A DNA stretch of 33,937 nt from Candidatus Faecalibacterium intestinigallinarum (GTDB lineage Bacteria; Bacillota; Clostridia; Oscillospirales; Ruminococcaceae), in assembly GCA_019113345.1 (NCBI GenBank), contig DXHQ01000080.1, positions 1-33,937 on the forward strand, read 5' to 3'. The notes beneath the pieces were generated by a model that saw nothing but the letters and a program-made list of their open reading frames with translations, searched no databases and was not told the DNA's origin. Both the position numbers and the translations under genes were made by a program. Of this stretch, positions 14,826 through 21,478 are shown one piece after another (position 1 is the first letter of the stretch; the number at the start of each line of letters is the position of its first letter).

Positions 14826-15506
14826 TTATGCCTGTTTGGTCTGGTGGCCGTTCGTCCGGGCCTTCGGGTGCAGCAGCCCGGCCCGGTCGAGGGCGGGGCG
14901 GACGGCAAGGTACAGCAGCACCGCGCAGGCGGTCGAGACCAGGCTGTTGACCAGGGTGACCCCGCCGGCGATGCCGGCCAGGGCCTGCGCCGCCGAGTAA
15001 TCCTGCCCGAAGATGTAGACATTGCGGAAATAGCCCAGCAGCGGGTCGGTCAGGACGTTGACCAGCAGGCCCGACCCCGCCGAGACGGCCACCCGCACCG
15101 TATAGGACAGGCGGCGGGCAGGGTCGGCGCTGTCGATCTTGCACAGGCGGTGGGCGGTCAGCCCGCAGACCACGCCGATGATGAACTTGAGGACAAAGGT
15201 GGTGACGGCGTAGCCGGGGTCTCCGGCCAGAACGTCGGCCAGGGCCAGCCCGATGGCTCCCGCCAGCCCGCCCGAGACGCCGTCCATCAGCAGGGCGGCC
15301 AGGGCGGTGAAGGTGTTGCCCAGATGAAACGACGACCCGCCGTAGAACGGCACCCGGAAAAAAAGGTAGGCCGCAAAGCTCAGCGCCGCCATGACGCCGG
15401 TCAGAGCCAGCTCGTGCGGGGTGAAGGTGCGCTTGTACAGCGCGCTTGCAAACAGAATGACGATGACGACGGCTGCCAGAAGCAGCCACATCGCAGTGGA
15501 TGACAT
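14826..15506 (-). CDS. ECF transporter substrate-capture (S) component
   Basis: A 226-residue protein with about six hydrophobic segments. The pattern MAALSFAAYLFFRVPFYGGSSFHLGN is followed by GVSGGLAGAIGLALADVLAGDPGYAVTTFVLKFIIGVVCG, typical of ECF S components. It would bind a vitamin-like substrate and work with a shared EcfA/A'/T module encoded elsewhere. It diverges from a MocR/PdxR-type regulator gene, which favours a vitamin B6 substrate (PdxU-like); this rests on context only. The start ATG (15504-15506) follows GGGAGGG. A -10 of TATAAT lies upstream, facing the regulator's promoter. Confidence 0.85.
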   Translation of the reverse strand: MSSTAMWLLLAAVVIVILFASALYKRTFTPHELALTGVMAALSFAAYLFFRVPFYGGSSFHLGNTFTALAALLMDGVSGGLAGAIGLALADVLAGDPGYAVTTFVLKFIIGVVCGLTAHRLCKIDSADPARRLSYTVRVAVSAGSGLLVNVLTDPLLGYFRNVYIFGQDYSAAQALAGIAGGVTLVNSLVSTACAVLLYLAVRPALDRAGLLHPKARTNGHQTKQA

Positions 15507-15543
15507 GGCGATCCCTCCCGGTTGACAGATTCTGCCCGCCCTC

Positions 15544-15572
15544 TTGACATTTTGGGTCCCGGCGGGTATGCT
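15544..15572 (+). promoter_or_regulatory. Promoter of the MocR-type gene
   Basis: TTGACA (15544-15549) and TATGCT (15567-15572) have a 17-bp spacer. Confidence 0.7.
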
Positions 15573-15575
15573 CCT

Positions 15576-15603
15576 ATTATAGCGAAAACTGATGCCATGA
15601 AAA
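15576..15603 (-). promoter_or_regulatory. Promoter of the ECF S-component gene
   Basis: On the minus strand a perfect TATAAT (15576-15581) follows a weak TTTTCA (15598-15603) at 16 bp. It is face to face with the MocR promoter. GGGTAT (15564-15569) and ATACCC (15603-15608) form an inverted pair spanning both -10 boxes, a plausible regulator site. Confidence 0.5.
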
Positions 15604-15655
15604 TACCCAGAACAGAACTTTTTTATGGGGTCAGTTCAAAAAGGAGGGAACGCTC

Positions 15656-17110
15656 ATGCTGCATTTGACCGCCGCGCTGGACCCGGCTTCCGGCGTGCCG
15701 CTCTACGAACAGCTCTACCGCAGCATCGCCGCCGAGATCAGCGCCGGGACGCTGCCGGCCGGCGCCCGGATGCCCGGCAAGCGCAGCCTGGCCGAAGAGC
15801 TGTCGGTCTCGGTCAACACGGTGGACGGGGCATACCAGATGCTGGCCGCCGAGGGGTATCTGGCCAGCCGGCCCCGCAGCGGCTTTTATGTACAGGAATA
15901 CCCGGCCCGCCCGGCCCCCGGCAAAGAGGCGGGGGCGCCGCCGGCCCTGTCCGCCCCCCCGCCGCCCGCCGGCCCGCCGGTCCGGTACGACCTTTCGACC
16001 AGCGGGGTGGACACAAGGCTTTTCCCGGCGCGGACCTGGGCACGGCTGCAGAAGGAGCTGCTCTACACCTCGCCCGGGCTGCTTTCCCGCGGCGACCCGC
16101 GGGGGGAGCCCGAGCTGCGGCAGGCGCTGGCCGGCTATCTGGAAGAATACCGCGGGGTCCGCTGCGGGCCGGAACAGATCGTGGTGGGGGCGGGCATCGA
16201 ATACCTGCTCAGCCTGCTGGCCCCGCTGCTGCCGGGCCCGGCGGCGGTGGAAAACCCCGGCTACCCCCGGGCGCGGCAGGTGCTGGAAAACAGCGGCCGG
16301 CCCTGCCGGTTTGTCCCGGTGGACGAGGGCGGGCTGTCGGTGGCGGCGCTGGCGGCGTCGGACGCGGCGGTCTGCTACGTCACCCCCAGCCACCAGTTCC
16401 CCACCGGGGCGACCATGCCGGCCCCCCGCCGGGCCGAGCTGCTGGGCTGGGCGGCTCAGCGCCCGGGCGGGCGCTACATCATCGAGGACGACTACGATTC
16501 CGAGTTCCGCTTTGACACCCGGCCCCTGCCCAGCCTGCAGGGGATGGCCGGGGCGGCCGGTCCGGTCATCTACCTGTCGACGGTGGCCCGCAGCCTTGCG
16601 CCCGGCATCCGCATCGCCTATATGGTCCTGCCGGCCCCGCTGCTCCCGGCCTGGCAGCGACGGTACAGCCTCTATTCGGGGACGGTGGGCCGCTTTGAGC
16701 AGCAGACCCTGGCCCGCTTTATCCGGGAGGGGTACTTTACCCGGCACCTGGCCCGCAGCCGGGTGGCCTACAAGGCGCGGCGCACCGCCCTGGCCGGGGC
16801 GCTGGAACAGGCGTTCGGCCCGGCGGCCGCCCTCTCGGGACTGCACACCGGCCTGCATCTGCTGCTGCGCCTGCGGGGAGAAAACGTTCCCCCCGACACC
16901 GTCCTGGCGGCGGCGGCCCGGCAGGCCGGCATCCGGCTGTCGGCCCTCAGCAGCTACTACATGGACGATTCCGCCTCCTGCCCGCCGGGCACACTGGTGC
17001 TGGGGTACGGCGCGCTGGACGACGCGCTCTGCGCCCCGCTGGCCGCTGCCCTCTCGGAGACATTGAAGAAGGCCTGCACCGCCTCGTCCGCCCCTTCGTC
17101 CGGGAGATAG
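15656..17110 (+). CDS. MocR/PdxR-type regulator (GntR helix-turn-helix plus aminotransferase-like domain) with Arg in place of the PLP lysine
   Basis: A 484-residue protein. Residues about 10-80 form a GntR winged helix (GVPLYEQLYRSI, RMPGKRSLAEELSVSVNTV). A Pro/Ala-rich linker at about 84-108 leads to a fold-type I aminotransferase domain with PGYPRAR, TPSHQFPTG and IIEDDYDSEFRF. In this family the PLP Schiff-base lysine lies in a motif like GTFSKSLAPGLR. Here the segment reads LSTVARSLAPGIRIAY, with CGC (Arg312) at the lysine position. The other cofactor contacts look normal. PdxR-like members sense PLP and control vitamin B6 genes; this one diverges from an ECF S component. Without the lysine it may not form an internal aldimine. 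Its last 154 bp overlap the convergent LCP-like gene. Confidence 0.9.
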   Translation: MLHLTAALDPASGVPLYEQLYRSIAAEISAGTLPAGARMPGKRSLAEELSVSVNTVDGAYQMLAAEGYLASRPRSGFYVQEYPARPAPGKEAGAPPALSAPPPPAGPPVRYDLSTSGVDTRLFPARTWARLQKELLYTSPGLLSRGDPRGEPELRQALAGYLEEYRGVRCGPEQIVVGAGIEYLLSLLAPLLPGPAAVENPGYPRARQVLENSGRPCRFVPVDEGGLSVAALAASDAAVCYVTPSHQFPTGATMPAPRRAELLGWAAQRPGGRYIIEDDYDSEFRFDTRPLPSLQGMAGAAGPVIYLSTVARSLAPGIRIAYMVLPAPLLPAWQRRYSLYSGTVGRFEQQTLARFIREGYFTRHLARSRVAYKARRTALAGALEQAFGPAAALSGLHTGLHLLLRLRGENVPPDTVLAAAARQAGIRLSALSSYYMDDSASCPPGTLVLGYGALDDALCAPLAAALSETLKKACTASSAPSSGR

Positions 17111-17919
17111 AAGCCGCTGCGCCGGTCATAGCGGCCGGGCAGGACGGCGCTTTCCACCGCCGCGCCGCCGTTGGCCAGGAATTCGAGGGTGTCCTCGAGG
17201 GTCAGCAGGTCGGGGGCGGTCAGGTCGGTGAGGAGAGCGCCGCTCTCGCTCCGCAGCGTCTCGGGCAGGGCGGCGGGCAGGAGGTCGAGGTTCTGCCGGA
17301 AGAAGGCGTCCCAGACCGCCGCCCGGGCGGCGGCCGCCGTTTCGGGCGCGAGGGCGGCGTCCAGCTCCCGCAGAAAGGCGTGGGCCGAGGCGGCGTCCCA
17401 GTCCCCGACGCCCGACTGTTCAAAGCGGGCCAGCTCGGCGGGGGAGAGCGCCCCCGAAAACCCCACCCGCCAGCTGCCGTATCCGGCACAGAGGGCGTCC
17501 AGCGTTTCGGGGCTGGCGGCCAGGTAGTGGGCGTCCTCGGGCAGGTCGAAGACTGCGCCGAGCCCCTGCAGGCAGCGGGCGGGGCCCGCCGCCGCGTAGC
17601 AGTCGGCGAGGGACGCCTCCCCGTCGCTGAAGGGGACGGCCAGCTGGCCCGGCACCGCCAGCAGATGGATGCAGTTCTGGCCGGCGTTCAGGTAGAGCAG
17701 GACGAAAGCCGGCTCCTCGCCGGCGACGCAGGCCAGCAGGGTCAGGTGATGTTCCTCCCGGGGCATCCGCACCGGCACCCCGCTCTGCTGTTCGGACGCC
17801 CGCACCCGTCCCGCCGCCTGCCGCTGCGCGAGGACCGCCGTCCCCGCCACCAGCGGCAGCAGGACCAGCAGGCTGACCCACAGGGCCGTCCAGAAACTTT
17901 TCCAGCCTTTGGTCTCCAT
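16957..17919 (-). CDS. Membrane-anchored LCP (LytR-CpsA-Psr)-like protein, divergent
   Basis: A 320-residue protein with a short cytoplasmic start, one membrane segment (about residues 8-30) and an external domain. The stretch around FVLLYLNAGQNCIHLLAVP, then SLADCYAAAGPARCLQGLG and LDALCAGYG, has the layout of an LCP domain: an Ile-Pro strand, the YxxGG-type helix and the LVDALGG-type segment. LCP enzymes attach glycopolymers to peptidoglycan. The Arg-Asp usually following Ile-Pro is missing here (VPGQ), so enzyme activity is doubtful. Start ATG 17917-17919 with GGGAGG upstream; longer versions have no family support. The last ~33 residues are a low-complexity Ala/Ser tail overlapping the MocR gene on the other strand. 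Confidence 0.6.
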   Translation of the reverse strand: METKGWKSFWTALWVSLLVLLPLVAGTAVLAQRQAAGRVRASEQQSGVPVRMPREEHHLTLLACVAGEEPAFVLLYLNAGQNCIHLLAVPGQLAVPFSDGEASLADCYAAAGPARCLQGLGAVFDLPEDAHYLAASPETLDALCAGYGSWRVGFSGALSPAELARFEQSGVGDWDAASAHAFLRELDAALAPETAAAARAAVWDAFFRQNLDLLPAALPETLRSESGALLTDLTAPDLLTLEDTLEFLANGGAAVESAVLPGRYDRRSGFYLPDEGADEAVQAFFNVSERAAASGAQSASSSAPYPSTSVPGGQEAESSM

Positions 17920-17990
17920 CAAAACGCCTCCCTTGCGGATAGAGTATGCGCCGCCGGGGCAGACTGTATGCACAAAGGAGGCGATCGCCC

Positions 17991-18197
17991 ATGACCGACA
18001 AGACCACCCGCGGGCAGCCCCAGCGCAAGCCCGCCGCCCGCCTGCCCGAACCGGAGGACTTCTGGCTGGAACTGGGCCCCCCGTCCGCCTACTACGGCAC
18101 CGACGCCTATGAAACCGCCCGGCGGGAAGGGGACGCATCCCCCGACGCCGAGCGCCTGGGCTGGACCGGCGCCGAACCCGGCCGGAAAGACCGATAA
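17991..18197 (+). CDS. Small hypothetical protein, 68 aa
   Basis: The family is not recognised. The ATG at 17991 has AAAGGAGGCGATC upstream, a strong ribosome site, and the frame ends with TAA at 18195-18197. The product is hydrophilic and rich in Pro, Arg, Glu and Asp, with a central FWLELGPPSAYYGTDAYE segment; it looks largely disordered and has no signal or membrane segment. It lies divergent from the LCP-like gene (71 bp apart) and 31 bp before the tRNA promoter. The ribosome site is the main reason to believe it. Confidence 0.55.
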   Translation: MTDKTTRGQPQRKPAARLPEPEDFWLELGPPSAYYGTDAYETARREGDASPDAERLGWTGAEPGRKDR

Positions 18198-18228
18198 AAC
18201 CCGCCCCGCAGAAATTTGAAAAAAGTGC

Positions 18229-18256
18229 TTGACAATCCGCCGCGATGTGGTATAAT
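18229..18256 (+). promoter_or_regulatory. tRNA-Leu promoter
   Basis: TTGACA (18229-18234) and TATAAT (18251-18256) are both perfect, with a 16-bp spacer, ending 46 bp before the tRNA. Confidence 0.9.
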
Positions 18257-18302
18257 AACACACGTCCCAGCCAGCACGGCCAGGACGCAAAAAACCAGAT
18301 AA

Positions 18303-18389
18303 GCGGATATGGCGGAATTGGCAGACGCGTTAGATTCAGGTTCTAATCGGGGCAACTCGGTGGAGGTTCAAGTCCTCTTATCCGCACCA
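18303..18389 (+). tRNA. tRNA-Leu (anticodon CAG)
   Basis: The acceptor arms GCGGATA (18303-18309) and TATCCGC (18379-18385) pair fully, followed by A and an encoded CCA. The anticodon arm TTAGA/TCTAA encloses the loop TTCAGGT, giving anticodon CAG, which reads CTG, a leucine codon abundant in this GC-rich window. The long variable arm is class II, as expected for tRNA-Leu. GGTTCAAGTCC is the T arm and loop. Confidence 0.97.
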
Positions 18390-18397
18390 CAAGCACA

Positions 18398-18440
18398 AAA
18401 TCCGAACCTTTTTCCAATAGGAGAAGGGTTCGGATTTTTC
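18398..18440 (+). terminator. Terminator after tRNA-Leu
   Basis: AAATCCGAACC (18398-18408) pairs with GGTTCGGATTT (18427-18437), with further pairing inside, and a T-rich tail follows. Confidence 0.9.
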
Positions 18441-18542
18441 GTTTTCTTCGGGGAGCTGAATCACGGGACTGTTTTCTGCCCGTGGCCGTGCCAAAAGGCC
18501 GGGAGAAAGGGGACGAAACAGCCCTCGAAAGACCTTATTACA

Positions 18543-18586
18543 AAAAAGCAGAGCGCTGCCCGTTCAATGGCGACGCCCTGCTTTTT
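18543..18586. terminator. Possible second hairpin terminator
   Basis: AAAAAGCAG (18543-18551) and CTGCTTTTT (18578-18586) are complementary around a 26-nt loop. The 18441-18542 stretch before it shows no gene. Confidence 0.45.
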
Positions 18587-18599
18587 ATTTCACCCAAGC

Positions 18600-18634
18600 A
18601 AAAACCCCGCAGGGGCAGCGAACACCCTGCGGGG
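18600..18634 (-). terminator. Terminator of the GH105-like gene
   Basis: CCCCGCAGGG (18605-18614) and CCCTGCGGGG (18625-18634) form a 10-bp stem; on the minus strand five Ts follow. Confidence 0.9.
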
Positions 18635-18675
18635 AAAGGAAGAGAAAGCAAAACGCTTTTCGGGAAAAGTTCGGT

Positions 18676-19761
18676 TTACAGCCCGGCGTCCTCCAGGCGC
18701 TGCATGGCGGCGCACATCAGCAGGAAGGCGCCCACGCCGTGCAGGTCGTTGACCGAGCAGGGGCGGCCGCAGTAAAAGTCGTAGGTGCCGACGCCGGTGC
18801 CGACGCAGACGCCGCCGATCTGGATGTCACCGTCCTGCCAGGTCAGGCTGCGGATGACGCCTTCGTAGGCGGCGTGGGCCTTGGCGGCGTACTCCCTGGG
18901 CAGCATCCCCAGCAGGACCGCACGCGCCAGCGCCGCCGCGAACAGGCAGGTGCAGGAGTTCTCGGGCCAGTTGGCCGGGTCGTCGGGCTTGTTGACCACC
19001 TGGTACCAGCGGCCGTCCGCGCCCTGGTAGCGGCAGATGCTGCGCAGCAGCTCGGGCACAAGGGCGCACAGCTCGTCGTAGCCCTCGTCCGAGGGGGAAA
19101 GCTGCTCCAGGTCGTCCAGGACGGCCACCGGCACCCAGCCGAGGGACCGGCCCCAGAACTCGGGCGCAAGGCCGGTGGCGGGGTCGCACCAGCCGGCGCT
19201 GCGGCTCTCGTCCCAGGCGTGGAACCACAGGCCGGTCTGCGGGTCGCGGGTGTGCTGGCGCATCAGCAGCACATGGCGGATCACTGTCTGGCGCAGTTCG
19301 GGCCGCTCATAGCGGCGGCCGTACTCGGCCAGGAAGGGCCCGACCATGTACAGCCCGTCCAGCCACATCTGGCCGGTCAGCTTGACCTTGTGGTAAAAGC
19401 CGCCGCACTGGCACCGCGGCACGTCGGGCACCTGGGCGTAGACCGACTGGATGGCCTTTTCGTAGCGCGCCTCGCCCGTCTCGTCCAGCACCGGGTAGAG
19501 CAGGATGCCGGGCTGGATGTCGTCGAGGTCAGCGTGGTCGTACTTCAGGATGCGGCCCTCTTCGTCGATGACCGCGTCCAGCCAGTCCTTCGCGTACTGG
19601 AAATAGCGTTCTTCGCCGGTCAGCTGCCAGGTCTTGAGGACGCCGGAGAGGAACACCCCCTGGTGGTAATGGAAATGTCCCCTGGGGGGCAGGTCGGCGG
19701 CGGCGAACTTCCGCATCATGGTGTCACAGGCGGCGCGGGCGTAGTCTACAGGCGTTCTCAT
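18676..19761 (-). CDS. Unsaturated rhamnogalacturonyl hydrolase (GH105/GH88-like)
   Basis: A 361-residue (alpha/alpha)6-barrel hydrolase resembling YteR/YesR. Marks are DDIQPG at 80-85, GGFYHKVKLTGQMWLDGLYMV around 120-140 with Asp135, and GRSLGWVPVAVLDDL further on. The family uses an Asp to hydrate the double bond of unsaturated galacturonate and release it from rhamnose, giving rhamnose plus 5-keto-4-deoxyuronate, the substrate of kduI. There is no signal peptide, so it acts inside the cell on imported disaccharides. The start is ATG 19759-19761, with AAAGGAG upstream; an upstream in-frame start covers the promoter. It diverges from the YesN-like gene, whose product probably activates it. 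Confidence 0.93.
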   Translation of the reverse strand: MRTPVDYARAACDTMMRKFAAADLPPRGHFHYHQGVFLSGVLKTWQLTGEERYFQYAKDWLDAVIDEEGRILKYDHADLDDIQPGILLYPVLDETGEARYEKAIQSVYAQVPDVPRCQCGGFYHKVKLTGQMWLDGLYMVGPFLAEYGRRYERPELRQTVIRHVLLMRQHTRDPQTGLWFHAWDESRSAGWCDPATGLAPEFWGRSLGWVPVAVLDDLEQLSPSDEGYDELCALVPELLRSICRYQGADGRWYQVVNKPDDPANWPENSCTCLFAAALARAVLLGMLPREYAAKAHAAYEGVIRSLTWQDGDIQIGGVCVGTGVGTYDFYCGRPCSVNDLHGVGAFLLMCAAMQRLEDAGL

Positions 19762-19810
19762 GGGGTGCAGCTCCTTTGTGTTGTGAGGGGTGATGGGCTT
19801 TTGTGCCCCC

Positions 19811-19840
19811 ATTATACCGGCCGCGGGCGGGCATTGTACA
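19811..19840 (-). promoter_or_regulatory. Promoter of the GH105-like gene
   Basis: On the minus strand TATAAT (19811-19816) is perfect, with a weak TGTACA -35 (19835-19840) at 18 bp, as expected of an activator-dependent promoter. CACAAAG (19853-19859, plus strand) lies just upstream and recurs at 24663-24669. Confidence 0.6.
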
Positions 19841-19902
19841 TATAAATCATTGCACAAAGTATCAAAATTTATGGTTTCCGCCCGAAGATAGCCTCCGGCG
19901 GC

Positions 19903-19932
19903 TTGTATCCCATCCGCATGCTATGTTACTAT
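19903..19932 (+). promoter_or_regulatory. Possible promoter of the YesN-like gene
   Basis: TTGTAT (19903-19908) and TACTAT (19927-19932) have an 18-bp spacer. The match is moderate. Confidence 0.4.
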
Positions 19933-19974
19933 AGCAGTATCATCGTGACAGTGCTGCGGTATGGGAGGATGTTT

Positions 19975-21474
19975 ATGTATCGGGTATTGCTCGTGGACGA
20001 CGAAGAGAGCGTCCTGAAAGTGCTGAAGACCAGCATCGACTGGCTGGCCCTCGGGGTCGACACCCCGGTGACCGCCGCGGACGGGGTGCAGGCGCTGGAG
20101 GCGATGGAGCGCAGCCCCTTCCACCTGCTGATCGCCGACATCAAGATGCCGCGGATGGGCGGCCTCGAGCTGATCCGCCGGGTGCGGCAGCTCTACCCGG
20201 AGACCCGCTGCATCCTGCTGACGGCTTACAGCGAGTTCGACTACGCCAAGGAGGCCATACGCCTCGGGGTGGAAAATTACCTGCTCAAGCCGGTGCAGAA
20301 GGAAGAGCTGGAGAGCACCGTCCAGAATGCGATGGCCAACCTCTACAGCCACCGCGGCAACGGCGGCAACCTGCTGTATGAGAACATCCTCCACCGCTGG
20401 CTGGCGGGGGCCATCTCGGGCGAGGAGCTGAGCGAGCGGGCCGGCGTGCTGGGGCTGAACCTGTTTTTGCCCCAGTACTGCGCGGTGGGCATCCTCAAGC
20501 GCCGGCAGGACAGCAGCACCGCCCTGTTCCGCTCGGCCTGCCTCGAGCAGCTGGGCCGCCAGTACGAGGTCTACCACTGCTGGAACGAGCGCGGCATCTT
20601 TGTGCTGATCCTGGGCGGGCGGCTGCTGGGCCGGATGGAGCTGGAACACCAGCTGCGCGCCCTGGCCGGGCAGCTGGACGCCGCCGGCCATGCGCTGGTG
20701 GCGGTGGGCAGCGCCGTCACCGACCCGCAGGCGCTGCACCTGAGCTACTCGATGGTCTGTGATATGGCCGAGCTGGCCGACCCTGCCCAGCCCGACGTCA
20801 TCCTCAGCCTGCAGGCGGATACCCACTCCCTGGACGCCGATTCCCTCATCGAGGACCTGCGCAGCTTCTGCTACGGCGCGCCCGGCGCCAAGGACAGCCA
20901 TGCCCTCGCGTCCCAGCTGTACTGGAGCGTGCCCTATAAGGACGCCGCCAGCTGCCTGCAGCACCTGCTGTATGCGTACCTGCGTGTCAAAAGCGGCGAG
21001 TTCCCCGGCAGCGAGAATGTGCAGGAACAGCTGCCCGAACACTTCATGTCCCGGCTGAGCGCGGCCTCCGGGGACGAGGCGGCCCATCTGCTGGGCGTGG
21101 CCCTCGACTGGATGCACGCCGACTTCGACAAGCGGCTGGACGCCCTCAGCCCCATTGTGCGGCTGGCCATACGCTACATCCACGACAGCGTCCGCACCGG
21201 CGACGGCGGCTCCATCAAGGAGTTCAGCGCCAAAAGCGGGGTCAACCCCGCGTATCTGGGCCACCTGTTCAAGGAGGAGACCGGCAACTTCTTCAACAGC
21301 TACCTGACCCAGTGCCGCATCAACCGCTCGGTGGTGCTGCTGCAAAAGCCGGGCAGCAAGATCAAGGACGTGGCCAGCCAGGTGGGCTTTGCCTCCACCA
21401 GCTATTTCGTCCGCTGTTTCCGGGAGAGCAAGGGCGTATCCCCCGCCCGCTTCCGGCTGGGAAGGGAGGATTGA
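19975..21474 (+). CDS. Response regulator with AraC-type DNA-binding domain (YesN-like)
   Basis: A 499-residue regulator. Residues 1-125 are a receiver domain: acidic DDEE at 8-11, phospho-acceptor Asp55 in IADIKMP, LLTAYSEF, and the conserved Lys in LLKPVQ. A middle region of about 270 residues has no clear motif. The last ~100 residues are an AraC helix-turn-helix pair (IKEFSAKSGVNPAYLGHLFKEETG, then IKDVASQVGFASTSYFVRCFRESKGVSP). Phosphorylation by the adjoining sensor kinase would activate pectin-use promoters nearby. The start is ATG 19975, 6 nt after GGGAGG. The kinase gene begins 4 bp after its stop. Confidence 0.95.
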   Translation: MYRVLLVDDEESVLKVLKTSIDWLALGVDTPVTAADGVQALEAMERSPFHLLIADIKMPRMGGLELIRRVRQLYPETRCILLTAYSEFDYAKEAIRLGVENYLLKPVQKEELESTVQNAMANLYSHRGNGGNLLYENILHRWLAGAISGEELSERAGVLGLNLFLPQYCAVGILKRRQDSSTALFRSACLEQLGRQYEVYHCWNERGIFVLILGGRLLGRMELEHQLRALAGQLDAAGHALVAVGSAVTDPQALHLSYSMVCDMAELADPAQPDVILSLQADTHSLDADSLIEDLRSFCYGAPGAKDSHALASQLYWSVPYKDAASCLQHLLYAYLRVKSGEFPGSENVQEQLPEHFMSRLSAASGDEAAHLLGVALDWMHADFDKRLDALSPIVRLAIRYIHDSVRTGDGGSIKEFSAKSGVNPAYLGHLFKEETGNFFNSYLTQCRINRSVVLLQKPGSKIKDVASQVGFASTSYFVRCFRESKGVSPARFRLGRED

Positions 21475-21478
21475 ACCC

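Noticed and set aside
12368-15022. An 884-codon open frame on the minus strand
   Set aside because: It runs antisense through the second SDR gene and out of frame through the symporter and ECF genes; its low-complexity Arg/Gly/Pro composition has no family features.
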